Assembly (NCBI GenBank): GCA_963816555.1
Contig: CAWFLD010000002.1
Location: 372,001-436,000, forward strand
Length of the DNA stretch: 64,000 nt
Direction: 5' to 3'
Source: Lutibaculum sp963816555
GTDB taxonomy: Bacteria; Pseudomonadota; Alphaproteobacteria; Rhizobiales; Tepidamorphaceae
Part shown: one piece after another, positions 37,198-46,275 of the stretch
How positions within the stretch are numbered: position 1 is the first letter of the stretch
Layout of the letters: each line of letters opens with the position of its first letter
Translations under genes and position numbers: made by a program
Notes under the pieces: generated by a model
The model's database searches: none
What the model saw: the letters and a program-made list of their open reading frames with translations, nothing else
Told to the model about the DNA's origin: nothing

Positions 37198-37935
37198 TCA
37201 TCCCCCGAGATAGGCCCGCCTGACGGCGGCATCGTCGCGCAGCTCCGCCGACGCCCCGGACAGGACGGTGCGGCCGACCTCGAGCACGTAGGCCCGCTCG
37301 CAGTGCTGCAGCGCGCGCGTGACGTTCTGTTCGGCGAGCAGGATGGCGGTGCCGCTGCGGCGGATGCCCTCCATGCGCATGAACACCTCCTCGGCGATCT
37401 TGGGCGAGAGCCCGAGCGAGGGCTCGTCGAGCAGCAGGAGCGACGGCCGCCCCATCAGGGCGCGCGCGATCGCGAGCATCTGCTGCTGGCCGCCCGAAAG
37501 CTGCCAGCCGGGGCTGCCCTGGCGCTCCTTGAGGACCGGGAAGAGGTCGAACGCGAAGTCGACGAGCTCGCTGCGGTCGGCCCGGCCGCCGCGCACCGCG
37601 ACCTCCAGGTTTTCCCGCACCGAAAGCCCCGGAAAGACCCGGCGCCCCTCCGGGGCGTAGCCGAGCCCCATGCGGATGCGCCGCTCGGCGCCGTAGTCGA
37701 GGATCGACCGGCCGGAGAGCCGGATGGCGCCGCCGCGGGTGCGGAGCTGCCCGACGATGGCGCGGAACAGCGTCGTCTTGCCCGCGCCGTTGGCGCCGAC
37801 CAGGGCGACGGCCTCGCCGTGGCCAACCCTGAGCGACACCTCGCTCAGCGCCCGGACGTGGCCGTAGTCGACATTCACGCTCTCGACCTCGAGAAGCGCG
37901 TCCTGCGTGGGCGCGGATTGCGACTGCAGGCTCAT
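37198..37935 (-). CDS. LivF-like ABC ATPase, operon 2
   Basis: A 245-residue cytoplasmic ATPase of the Liv/HAAT importer. Walker A is VGANGAGKTTLF near 41-52, signature LSGGQQQMLAIARAL, Walker B LLLLDEPSLGLSP, and switch histidine replaced in the usual LivF way (LLAEQNV). ATG 37935 overlaps the stop of the LivM-LivG fusion gene, so they are coupled. Confidence 0.93.
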   Translation of the reverse strand: MSLQSQSAPTQDALLEVESVNVDYGHVRALSEVSLRVGHGEAVALVGANGAGKTTLFRAIVGQLRTRGGAIRLSGRSILDYGAERRIRMGLGYAPEGRRVFPGLSVRENLEVAVRGGRADRSELVDFAFDLFPVLKERQGSPGWQLSGGQQQMLAIARALMGRPSLLLLDEPSLGLSPKIAEEVFMRMEGIRRSGTAILLAEQNVTRALQHCERAYVLEVGRTVLSGASAELRDDAAVRRAYLGG

Positions 37936-39756
37936 CCGGCGACCCCGATATAGGCTTCCACCACGCCGGGATCGTTTCGCACCTCGTCGGGCAGTCCCGC
38001 CGCGATCACCTTGCCGTGGTCGAGACAGACGAGGCGCTCGACCAGCGTCGCGAGGAAGCCCAGATGGTGCTCGACCACGAGCACCGTGACGCCGGTGTCG
38101 GCGATCGCCCGGATGCGCAGGGCGAGATCCTGCTGCTCGGATTCGTTGAGCCCCGCCGCCGGCTCGTCGAGCAGCAGCAGAAGCGGCGCGGTGGCGAGCG
38201 CCCGGGCGACCTCCACGCGGCGCCTGGTGCCGTAGGCGAGGTCGCCGCAGCGGGCGGTCGCCTGGTCGGCGATGCCGAGCATGTCCGCCGCCCGCATCGC
38301 GCTCCGCCGCGCCGCGGTGAGCTTGGGGTCGCCGCCGAGCATCGACACGCTCTGCCACAGCGAGGCGCCCGCGCGCGTCGAACCGCCGATCGCGATGTTG
38401 TCGAGCGCCGACAGGTCGTCGACGAGATGGATGTGCTGGAACGTCCGCGCCACGCCCATCCGCGCGATGGCGTGGACGGAGCGGGACGTGATGTCCCGGC
38501 CGCCGAGCGCGACCGTGCCCTGGTCGGCGGAGTAGATGCCGGAAATGATGTTGAGCAGCGTCGTCTTGCCCGAGCCGTTGGGCCCGATCAGGCCGACGAT
38601 CTCGCCGGTCTTCAGCGACAGCGACACGTCGTCGAGCGCGCGCAGGCCGCCGAACGACTTGCCGACGCCCTCGACCGCGAGCAGCTCGTCGCCCTCCGCG
38701 CCCCTGTCCTCGCGCAGCGGCAGCCGGCCGGGCTCGGGCGCGGCCGGCCGCGGCTCCGGCAGGACCCGCGCGCGCAGCCGCTCGACGGCGCCGAGGAGCC
38801 CGTAGGGCGCCGCGATCAGGAACGCCAGGGTGATCACCCCGTAGGCGATCATCGTGTAGTTCTCGAGGACCCGGAACCACTCCGCAGATAGGTGATCAGG
38901 AGCGCGGCCACGATCGCCCCGACGGCGCTGGTCTGCCCGCCGATGACCGTCATCGTCAGGCAGGTGACCATGAGAGGCAGGGAGAGCTGCTCCGGCGACA
39001 CGACGCGGATGACGTGCGCCATCAAGGCGCCGGCGGCGCCGCCGTAGACGGCGCTGAGGATGAAGGCGGAGAAGCGCAGGCGCGCCACGTCGAGGCCGAC
39101 GGCGGCGGCGGCGACGTCGCTCGTGCGCATCAGGTGGTAGCCGCGGCCGAACAGGCTGCGGCTGAACTGCCAGGCGACGAGCACGGCGATGGCGAGGAGC
39201 CCCCACACCACGAGCAGGGTGGAGAAGCGGTCGCGAATTTCCAGGCCGAAGACCGCGATCGGCGGAATCCCGGCAGGCCGTTGGTGCCGCCGGTGACGCG
39301 ACTCCCACTGCGTCGCGATCAGCTCGAAGAGCAGGCTGACGGCGAGCGTCGCCAGCGCGAAGTAGTGATCCTGAGCTTGAGCACCGGGATCGCCACGATC
39401 GCCGCGACGCCGGCGGCGCCGAGCATCGAGAGCGGCAGCGTAAGGGGCGTGGAGAGGCCGAACTTCGCGCCGAGCACGCCGGTGACGTAGGCGCCGATGC
39501 CGAAGAAGCACGACTGGGCGAGCGAGACGGCGCCGGCATAGCCGAAGATGAACTGGAAGCCGATGACCAGGATGGCGAAGATGCCGGCGATGGACAGCAT
39601 CCGCAGGTCGTAGGGGCTTGCGCCCGCCGCGTGGACCGCAAGCAGCGCCGCGCCGATCACCACGGGGAGGTTGACCCCGCGCGTCAGCCAGGCAAGGCCG
39701 CTGCCCAGCGCGCCGGCCGCGGGGCGGCGCTCAGACGCGGCGTTGGATGCGTTCAC
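37932..39756 (-). pseudogene. LivM-LivG fused permease/ATPase, operon 2 (several frameshifts in the LivM half)
   Basis: About 608 residues when corrected. The N-terminal LivM permease half (LTRGVNLPVVIGAALLAVHA, GYAGAVSLAQSCFFGIGAYV, KDHYFALATLAVSLLFELIA, FSRSLFGRGYHLMRTSDVAA) is broken by base losses near 39371 and 38885, plus a compensating gain and loss near 39295/39268. From LSAEWFRVLENYTMIAYGV onward the frame is open without interruption through a Pro-rich linker into a LivG ATPase: Walker A GPNGSGKTTLLN, HHLGFLATLVERLVCLDHGK, end VEAYIGVAG. The fusion is therefore direct observation, not a product of correction. Together with LivH and LivF it forms one importer. Confidence 0.82.
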
Positions 39757-40603
39757 CGAATATTCCTTGCGGCCGGAGGAAGAGGATCACCAGGAGGGCG
39801 ACGTAGAGGGCGCCGGTGGCGACCGTGTAGGGCACGTAGATCGAGGCGAAGACCTGGAACACGGCGATGATCATCGCCCCGACGAGCGCGCCGAGGATGC
39901 TGCCCCAGCCGCCGATGACGACGGCGATGTAGGCATAGACGCTGAGCGAGACGCCGCCGGTCGGCGAGACGAAGAACTGGTTCGCCAGGATCGCGCCGGC
40001 GATGCCGCCGAGCGCGGTGCCGACGCCGAAGGTCGCCGCGATGAGGGTGAAGGCCGGGATGCCGACGGCGCGCGCCATCTCGCGGTCCTCCGCGACCGCC
40101 CTCAGGCGCCGGCCGATCTGCGTGCGGAAGAAGACGAGATACTGCAGCCCGACGAGGATCGCCGCGACCAGGATGGTGGTCAGCGACTGCACGCTGAAGG
40201 ATTCCCGCCCAAGGTCGAGCGAGCCGCCGACGACGAGCGGCGGCCCCGCCTGCGCCTGCGGCCCGAAGGCGACGATGTAGAGGTTCTCCAGGATCATGCC
40301 GCACAGGAGGGTGCTGATGAACACCGTCGAGGGCGGCCGCTGGATCAGCGGGAAATAGGCGACGAAGCAGACGATCACCCCGACCAGCAGCATGACGAGG
40401 CCGACGAGCGGCAGCATCACCACCAGGGGCACCGGCAGCCACGACCCGAAGATGACGGCGGCGTAGCCGCCCGCCATCACCAGGTCGCCATGCGCGAAGT
40501 TGACCGCGCCGGTGGCGTTGACGATGAGCACGAAGCCGAGGGCGACGAGCCCGTAGGCCGCGCCGAGCGCGAGCGCGTTGAAGAAGAGCTGGACGAACGA
40601 CAT
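39731..40603 (-). CDS. LivH-like permease, operon 2
   Basis: A 290-residue intact inner-membrane permease of the Liv class, with about eight hydrophobic segments. Family motifs are ALALGAAYGLVALGFVLIVN, GAVNFAHGDLVMAGGYAA, the ATPase-docking region RRLRAVAEDREMARAVGI, and the ending VILFLRPQGIFGERIQRRV. The next gene starts inside its end (26-base overlap). The LivK gene lies 73 bases upstream. Confidence 0.92.
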   Translation of the reverse strand: MSFVQLFFNALALGAAYGLVALGFVLIVNATGAVNFAHGDLVMAGGYAAVIFGSWLPVPLVVMLPLVGLVMLLVGVIVCFVAYFPLIQRPPSTVFISTLLCGMILENLYIVAFGPQAQAGPPLVVGGSLDLGRESFSVQSLTTILVAAILVGLQYLVFFRTQIGRRLRAVAEDREMARAVGIPAFTLIAATFGVGTALGGIAGAILANQFFVSPTGGVSLSVYAYIAVVIGGWGSILGALVGAMIIAVFQVFASIYVPYTVATGALYVALLVILFLRPQGIFGERIQRRV

Positions 40604-40676
40604 GCGGGATCGCCTTCTTCGGGCCGCCGGCGGGAGGTCGCGGCCGGGCGGCCCGGTTTCAGCCGGATTGCGGGGC

Positions 40677-41863
40677 TCAGTCGATCTTCATCTCGTCGCC
40701 GGAGAAGTGGGTGGCGATCGCCGGGATGCGGCTCGTGCCGTCCCAGCAGACGATGTCGGCGTCGTGCGCCATGTCGCCCTTGCCGTTCGACTTGTAGGTC
40801 ATGGCGACGCCCTTGTAGGTCGTGTCCTGCAGGCCCTTGATGACCTCCTCGGGCGTCGAGGCGCCGTCGGCGATGATGGACAGCGTCATCATCACGGCGT
40901 CGTACTGCCCGAGCGCCAGCCCGTCCGGCTCGAGGCCGAAGCGATCGAGATAGGCGTCGGCCCACTTCTTGATCTCGGGCGTCGAGCGGGCCTCGGGGGC
41001 CGACGGCGTCTCGGCGCAGACATGGGCGAGCTCGGACGGCTCGAACAGCGCCGTCGCGGTCGGCTCCACCAGCGACGAGCTCGTCACGATCGGCAGGTCG
41101 ATGCCGGCGCTCCGGGCCTGCTTGATGAGCAGCGCCATCGGCGCGGCGACGGTGTGGACGACGATGACGTCGGCGCCGGAATCCTTGATCTTCGAGAGCA
41201 GCGACGAGAAGTCCTTGATGTCCGGAGCGACCGATTCCGCGAGGACCGGCTTGGCGCCGAGCTTGGCCAGATAGTCGCTGAGCAGGTCGAAGCCGCCCTG
41301 GCCGTAGGCCGTCGTGTCGCCGACCAGCGCGGGCTTCTTCGCCTTCAGGTCGTCGGCCACGTACTTGGCGTGGGCGACCTTGATCTCCCGGTCGTTCGGC
41401 AGGAAGCGGAAGACGTAGGGGTTGTCGCCCTCGGTCAGCTTCGACAGGCCGGAGATCGTCAGGAGCGGCACCTCGTAGTCGAGCGAGACCGGCAGCATCG
41501 CCACCATCTCGGTGCCGAAGATCGACGTCGTCACGGCGAGCGCCTGCTTGGTGCTCAGAGCCTTGTCGAGCGCGGTCGCGGCGCCGGTCGGCGAGGTGCC
41601 GGTGTCGAACACCGTGCCGTCGACGGTCGAGGCCTTCGGGCGCCGCCTCGATGGCCATCAGCGCGCCGTTGCGCTGGCTGCCGCCTTCGACCGACATGAA
41701 GCCCGGTGACCGGCACGACGATGGGCATGTAGACGTCCTCGGCCGCCTTCGCGCCGCCGGAGGCCAGGAAGGCGGCGAGCAGGGCCAGCAGGCGGGGCCG
41801 TGCGGAACGGCCGCCGCGGGGAAGAAGTTTCGTCTGGGAGAGGTCATTCGGCATCGGTTGCAC
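40677..41863 (-). pseudogene. LivK-like solute-binding protein, operon 2 (two frameshifts)
   Basis: Periplasmic receptor of about 394 residues corrected. The signal-peptide part (LLALLAAFLASGGAKAAEDV) runs to PIVVPVTG. An extra base near 41702 shifts to FMSVEGGSQRNGALMAIEAA, and another near 41639 to VDGTVFDTGTSPTGAATALD and the remaining 310 intact residues ending FSGDEMKID. Only the mature C-terminal four-fifths is open without correction (from 41612). It is the receptor for LivH/LivMG/LivF of this operon and is preceded by an amidohydrolase gene. Confidence 0.82.
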
Positions 41864-41890
41864 CTTCTTTGTTGCCCTCTTTCCGAGGGG

Positions 41891-43468
41891 CTAAGGGGAC
41901 GTCGGGTCGTCTCGGAGTGAGCCCTTCGTGGGTGGGGCCGCCCCGCCGGGCACCGGCTCGCTGGCGAGCCGGTGAACATGGTAGGGATGGCAGGCCAGGC
42001 TCTTGCAGAACCGGCCGACCATCGGCTGAAGACGGCGGGAGAGCTCCCGCATGCCGGCGTTCTGCCGGAACAGCCGGTCGGCCGCCTCCTGCGCCTCGCG
42101 CCGCAGCTTTGCCTCGTCGAGCGTGGTGATCCGGCCGCGGTCGAGCACCATCCGCCCGGCGATCATCACGCTGTCGACGGCGGCGCCGTTCTCGGTGAAC
42201 AGGACCTGCCGGGAGAGCTCGCCGAGCGGCACGTAGTTGATGTGCGACAGGTCGAGGAAGACGAGATCGGCCTCGTAGCCCCTGGCGATCCGTCCGATCC
42301 TGCCGCCGAAGCCCATCGCGGCAGCGCTCCCGTCGGTCGCCATCGCCATGATCTCGGCGCTGCCGAGCCAGCGGTCGAAATCCGGCGTGACGACGCGCGA
42401 GGCGTAGGCCGCCACCCGCATCGCCTCGAACATGTTGAGCGAGTCCGAGCTGTTGGCCCCGTCCGTCGCGAGGCCGACGGTGACGCCGCGGTCCAGAAGG
42501 GAGCGGACCTGCGCCAGGCCCGAGCCGAACCGCATGTTGCTGGTCGGCGCGTGGACGACGGTCGAGCCGCTGTCGGCGAGCCGGCCCATGTCCTCGTCGT
42601 CGAGCCAGATGGCGTGGGCGGCGGAGAAGTTCGGGCCGAGCAGGCCGAGCGCGTGAAGATGCGCGGTCAGCGTCCTGCCGTAGCGCTTCAGCCCGGTGAC
42701 GGCCTGGACCCGCGATTCCGCCAGATGGGTCTGCAGCCCGATGTCGAACTCCCGCGCCAGGTCCCGGCAGCGGACGAGGAAGTCGTCGCTGCAGTGAAGC
42801 GGGATCGTCGGCGCGATGGCGGGGCGGATCCGGTCGCGGTCGAACGGCCAGTCGCGGAAGACCTCGGCGGCGCTTTCGGCGCTGACCTCGTACGGCGCCA
42901 TCTGCAGCTCGAGGGCCTCGGCGCGAAGAGGCTCGGGCAGTGTCTCGAGGAGCTCGGGATAGGCCTGGTAGAAGGTGCGGTCGGCCACCATCGGCGCGAT
43001 CACCGCCCGCACGCCCGCGTCGGAATAGGCCTGGCCGAGCGCCGTCAGCCCGTCGCGGCTCGGCTTGGGAAACTCGAAGAACAGGTCGAAGCAGGAGGTG
43101 CAGCCCCTGCGGATCATCTCGACGGCGCCGACGAGCCCGTTCAGGTACTTGTCGTGCGCGGTGCGGTTGGCGCCGAGACCGGGGAGGGCGTTGAGGAAGA
43201 GCTCGAGCGGCCAGTTCTCTTCGACCCGCCCCTTCGCCAGCGTGCCGTGGCCGTGCACATGGGCGTTCGCAAGGCCCGGCACGATCGCGCGGTCGGCCAT
43301 GTCGACCACCCGGAAATCGTCCCCCACAGGGGTCCCGCGCGGCACGATGTCGACGATGGTGGAGCCCCGGACGAGGAGGTCGACCGCCTCCGCCTCGAGC
43401 CCCGGGGTGAGCACGAGGCCGTTGCGGATGACGAGCGCCGAGGCGCCGGAGGTCGCCTGGTTCACCAC
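41891..43468 (-). CDS. AtzA/TrzA/SsnA-type amidohydrolase
   Basis: A 525-residue metal-dependent hydrolase of the chlorohydrolase/deaminase branch. Metal ligands are in AIVPGLANAHVHGHGTLAKG (near 63-82), QTHLAES and the HAIWLDDEDM segment, and the catalytic Asp is in VGLATDGANSSDSLN. Relatives deaminate or dechlorinate s-triazines, guanine, or 5'-deoxyadenosine-type substrates. The C-terminal 50 residues are Arg-rich and less conserved. First gene of the minus-strand operon; it ends 27 bases before livK, and its promoter region holds ATGTAA-N8-TTACAT. Confidence 0.88.
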   Translation of the reverse strand: MVNQATSGASALVIRNGLVLTPGLEAEAVDLLVRGSTIVDIVPRGTPVGDDFRVVDMADRAIVPGLANAHVHGHGTLAKGRVEENWPLELFLNALPGLGANRTAHDKYLNGLVGAVEMIRRGCTSCFDLFFEFPKPSRDGLTALGQAYSDAGVRAVIAPMVADRTFYQAYPELLETLPEPLRAEALELQMAPYEVSAESAAEVFRDWPFDRDRIRPAIAPTIPLHCSDDFLVRCRDLAREFDIGLQTHLAESRVQAVTGLKRYGRTLTAHLHALGLLGPNFSAAHAIWLDDEDMGRLADSGSTVVHAPTSNMRFGSGLAQVRSLLDRGVTVGLATDGANSSDSLNMFEAMRVAAYASRVVTPDFDRWLGSAEIMAMATDGSAAAMGFGGRIGRIARGYEADLVFLDLSHINYVPLGELSRQVLFTENGAAVDSVMIAGRMVLDRGRITTLDEAKLRREAQEAADRLFRQNAGMRELSRRLQPMVGRFCKSLACHPYHVHRLASEPVPGGAAPPTKGSLRDDPTSP

Positions 43469-43832
43469 GCCGCTCTCCGGATCCGGGCGATGCGGCGGCC
43501 GCGGTCGGCGCTGGCGGCCGGCACGACTTGGTCCAGGGCAGGGGGCCGATCGAACATGAGCCTGTCCGTTCGATGCGCGGGCGAGGTCACCCTACGGCAT
43601 GTAAACAAACACTTACATATCCCTATCGGAAGGTAAAGAAAGTTGCACGCCGAGAAACTGGGCAGCCCTGCGCCGTTTGTGGGCACCCCTGGCGACCGCG
43701 ATGGGCCGCCGGTGCCGCCGCAGCCGGTCCGGCGGGAGGCCCGGAGGTGGAACGGGAAGGGGAGGAGGACAAAAAAGGGGCAGGTCGACGCGCCGCGGCG
43801 TCATCCGCAGGCTTCGACCGCGGGGCCGGTTT
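43469..43832. other. Non-coding gap carrying the promoter of the minus-strand Liv operon
   Basis: 364 bases between the amidohydrolase start and the small membrane protein's stop. The AT-richer centre (about 43595-43645) contains the operator listed separately. I see no gene or RNA in the remainder, which is GC- and purine-rich. Confidence 0.5.
43599..43618. promoter_or_regulatory. Candidate TetR operator upstream of the minus-strand Liv operon
   Basis: ATGTAA (43599-43604), eight bases, TTACAT (43613-43618): a perfect six-base inverted repeat, 131 bases upstream of the amidohydrolase start. It matches the half-sites and spacing at 28884-28903, beside the TetR gene. Confidence 0.62.
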
Positions 43833-44006
43833 TCAGAGCGCGAGGCCGAGGATCACGATCACGACGACGATGGCGACGAGGCCGCCGATGAAGATCGCGC
43901 GCCGCTCGCGCGAGCGCAGGACGATCGTTCCCTGCCGCACGCCCTCGGCGGTGTAGGAGTGCTCGTCCGCGCCGTCCTCGGCGTCGTCGTCCCTGCGCTC
44001 GCTCAT
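43833..44006 (-). CDS. Small single-pass membrane protein
   Basis: A 57-residue protein with an acidic N-terminus (MSERRDDDAEDGADEHSYTA), the stretch EGVRQGTIVLRSRERRAIF and a C-terminal membrane anchor FIGGLVAIVVVIVILGLAL. Proteins of this style recur in Hyphomicrobiales without known function. It ends 47 bases before the start of the transglycosylase reading direction and may share its transcript, both being on the minus strand. Confidence 0.65.
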   Translation of the reverse strand: MSERRDDDAEDGADEHSYTAEGVRQGTIVLRSRERRAIFIGGLVAIVVVIVILGLAL

Positions 44007-44053
44007 CGCCTTCCCTCCCGCCAGCCAAACGACGCCCTTCGCGAGCGGTTCCT

Positions 44054-44998
44054 TCACCGGTTGCGCAGGACGAGGCAGTCTCCGCCGCCGCTCCGCAGGG
44101 CCTGGCAGACGCGCTGCGCCTCCTGGCGGCTCTGCGCCGGCACCTGGACACGGTAGAAGGCGCGCGGGCCCCGGCCGCCGACGCGGCGGGTGACGACCAT
44201 CGGCTCGACGCCGCCCAGCACCTTCGGATGACGCTGCTGCAGCCGATGGTAGCTCCCCATCGCCGCGCTGAGCGAGTAGTTTCCCGCGATCTGCACGCCC
44301 CAGGGCGCCGTCGGGGGCGCTGTGCCCGCCGGACGGCCCGGGCGGGCGGCCCCCGCGCCGGCGGCGATCTTCATGCAGCTCTCGTCTTCCTTCGCCGTCT
44401 CGTCCTGCGCCTCCGTCTCCGCTGCCGTGCCGGGCTCGAGCGCGGCGGTGCGCCAGTCCTCGGCCGAGCGGCCGGTGATCTGGTAGACGTAGTTGCGCGT
44501 CTCGAAGGGCAGGCCGCCGACGCCCGCCATCCAGTTCGACACACGGTTCTCGCCGGCATTGTAGGCGGCGGCCGCGAGGCCGAGATTGCCGTAGCGGTCG
44601 CGCAGGTCGTCGAGATAGTCGGCCGAGGCGCGGATCGCGGAGATCGGCTCGAACGGGTCGGCGAGGCCGCGCAGGTCGGCGGTGCCGCGCATGAACTGGG
44701 CGATGCCCTGGGCGCCGACGGGGCTGACGGCTGCGGGATCGAAGCGGCTCTCGGTGCGGATCAGCCGCGCGAAGAAGCCAACGGGCAGCGAGTTCTCGCG
44801 CGCCGCGGATTCGACGAGCTGGCACAGCGTGCGGTGGCTGGGGTCGAAGTAGAGCCCGGCCGACAGGGGCGGGCGGGCGGATTGGAGCCGCTGCGGTGCT
44901 TCGGCGGAGGGAGATTCGGCCGGCCGCGCCGTAGCGGGCGCAAGGCCTGCGAGGGCGGCCGCGAGGGTCAGGGCGATGGCGCTCGGGCGGCGGAACAT
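44054..44998 (-). CDS. Lytic transglycosylase (GH23/SLT domain) with C-terminal SPOR-like domain
   Basis: Periplasmic peptidoglycan lyase of 314 residues. A signal peptide (AIALTLAAALAGLAPATA) is followed by the SLT domain at about 55-180, with the catalytic Glu in TESRFDP, then GAQGIAQFM and AYNAGENRV. The final 75 residues (WGVQIAGNYSLSAAMGSYHR, ... FYRVQVPAQSRQEAQRVCQA) form a SPOR-like repeat that typically targets denuded glycan at division sites. The start at 44998 gives the best signal peptide. Confidence 0.9.
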   Translation of the reverse strand: MFRRPSAIALTLAAALAGLAPATARPAESPSAEAPQRLQSARPPLSAGLYFDPSHRTLCQLVESAARENSLPVGFFARLIRTESRFDPAAVSPVGAQGIAQFMRGTADLRGLADPFEPISAIRASADYLDDLRDRYGNLGLAAAAYNAGENRVSNWMAGVGGLPFETRNYVYQITGRSAEDWRTAALEPGTAAETEAQDETAKEDESCMKIAAGAGAARPGRPAGTAPPTAPWGVQIAGNYSLSAAMGSYHRLQQRHPKVLGGVEPMVVTRRVGGRGPRAFYRVQVPAQSRQEAQRVCQALRSGGGDCLVLRNR

Positions 44999-45012
44999 GG
45001 CGGCGCGGGGGA

Positions 45013-45495
45013 TCAGAGCGGCGGGAAGCTGGTCGTCGTCGCTCCGGTCACCCGCGCAAGCTCGGCCGGTTCGGCGGAGAAGACGCAGTTGGGCGTGCCG
45101 GCGGCCGCCCAGACCACCGGATGCGACAGCAGCGCCTCGTCGAACAGCGTCGCCATCTCGGTGTCGTGGCCGAGCGGCGGGATGCCGCCGATCGCGTAGC
45201 CGGTGATCTCGCGGACCCGCCGGCCGTTCGGCCGTGTCAGCGGCTCGCCCGCCACGTCGGCGACCGCCTCCTCGTCCACCCGGTTCGCGCCGGAGACGAG
45301 GAGCAGGTAGGGCCGCCCGCTGTCGGCGCCCAGGAAGACGAGGGACTTCACGATCTGCGCGACGGCGCAGCCGCAGGCGCGCGCGGCCTCGTCGGCCGTC
45401 CGGGTCGAATCCGGCAGCTCCAGCACCTCCACGGACAGCCCGAGGGAGGCGGCACGATCGCGCAGGCGCCTGGCGCTCTGGGGAAGCTCGCTCAT
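45013..45495 (-). CDS. YbaK/EbsC-family aminoacyl-tRNA deacylase
   Basis: A 160-residue single-domain protein of the YbaK/ProX editing family, which hydrolyses mischarged aminoacyl-tRNA in trans. It shows PDSTRTADEAARACGCAVAQ, the conserved lysine in QIVKSLVFLG (about 49), GANRVDEE, and the ligand loop GYAIGGIPPLGHDT. It lies 14 bases before the transglycosylase start on the same strand. Confidence 0.9.
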   Translation of the reverse strand: MSELPQSARRLRDRAASLGLSVEVLELPDSTRTADEAARACGCAVAQIVKSLVFLGADSGRPYLLLVSGANRVDEEAVADVAGEPLTRPNGRRVREITGYAIGGIPPLGHDTEMATLFDEALLSHPVVWAAAGTPNCVFSAEPAELARVTGATTTSFPPL

Positions 45496-45600
45496 GGCGC
45501 CACACTACCCTCCGTGCACTGCGGCGAAAAGCACCGCGCCCTCGTCCGGCGACGGCGAAACATGGTAAACACGGCGTTAACCGATACGAGGTGGCAGGAC

Positions 45601-46275
45601 ATGCTGGACGAGAAGGAACGGGACGACGCGCAGGATGCCGCGTCCCGCCAGGGCGAGGAGGCCCAGGAGCGCGCGCCGCGGAAGGCCGAGGAGGCGCCGA
45701 AGGGCGGCCGCCTGCAGAACGCGCTGCGCCGCGCCCGGCTCAACGAATCGGAGCGCTCCGACGTCATCCTCGAGCTCCGCGAGGCGGAATCGGCGCGGCT
45801 CGAGATGCTCTACGAGCAGCTCCAGGACGTGTTCGACGACATCCCCGCCGGCACCGACCTCCTCGAGTGCGCGCTCATCCCGGGCTCGCCGCCGCGGCTG
45901 TGGATCGACGTCCTCGCCTATGTCGCGATGGGCCGCGACAAGCGCACCTACCGCTTCGTGAAGGAGACCCGCTACGGGCCCAAGGTCATCCTCGAGACGG
46001 CGAACGTCGAGGAGATGGCGGGGTCGGTGACCGACTACGTGGCGCACCGGCTGCTCGAGCGGGCCCGCGCGCTCGACAGCGACACGACCGAGATCCGCCG
46101 CGCCGCCGAGCGGCCTGCCGTCGCGGCGCCGGCCGCCGCCGCCGAGGCGGCGCCTGCCGTGGTCGTGCACCGCGGGGTGGGGTGGTTCGGCGTCCTCTTC
46201 GCGATGCTGGTCGGCGCGCTGCTCGGGGCGACGGCGCTGTTCGCCTACGGCTACTACCTCGTCAGCCTCGGCTGA
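45601..46275 (+). CDS. Hypothetical coiled-coil membrane-anchored protein
   Basis: A 224-residue protein. It has a charged N-terminal half rich in Glu/Ala/Arg (possible coiled coil, residues 1-75), a conserved globular middle (RLWIDVLAYVAMGRDKRTYR and VTDYVAHRLLERARAL), an Ala/Pro linker, and one C-terminal membrane helix (GVLFAMLVGALLGATALFAY). ATG 45601 follows GAGGTGGCAGG and is preferred to ATG 45562, whose surroundings look like promoter sequence. It converges on the next gene with a 14-base overlap. Function unknown; the layout suggests a membrane-tethered cytoplasmic protein. Confidence 0.75.
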   Translation: MLDEKERDDAQDAASRQGEEAQERAPRKAEEAPKGGRLQNALRRARLNESERSDVILELREAESARLEMLYEQLQDVFDDIPAGTDLLECALIPGSPPRLWIDVLAYVAMGRDKRTYRFVKETRYGPKVILETANVEEMAGSVTDYVAHRLLERARALDSDTTEIRRAAERPAVAAPAAAAEAAPAVVVHRGVGWFGVLFAMLVGALLGATALFAYGYYLVSLG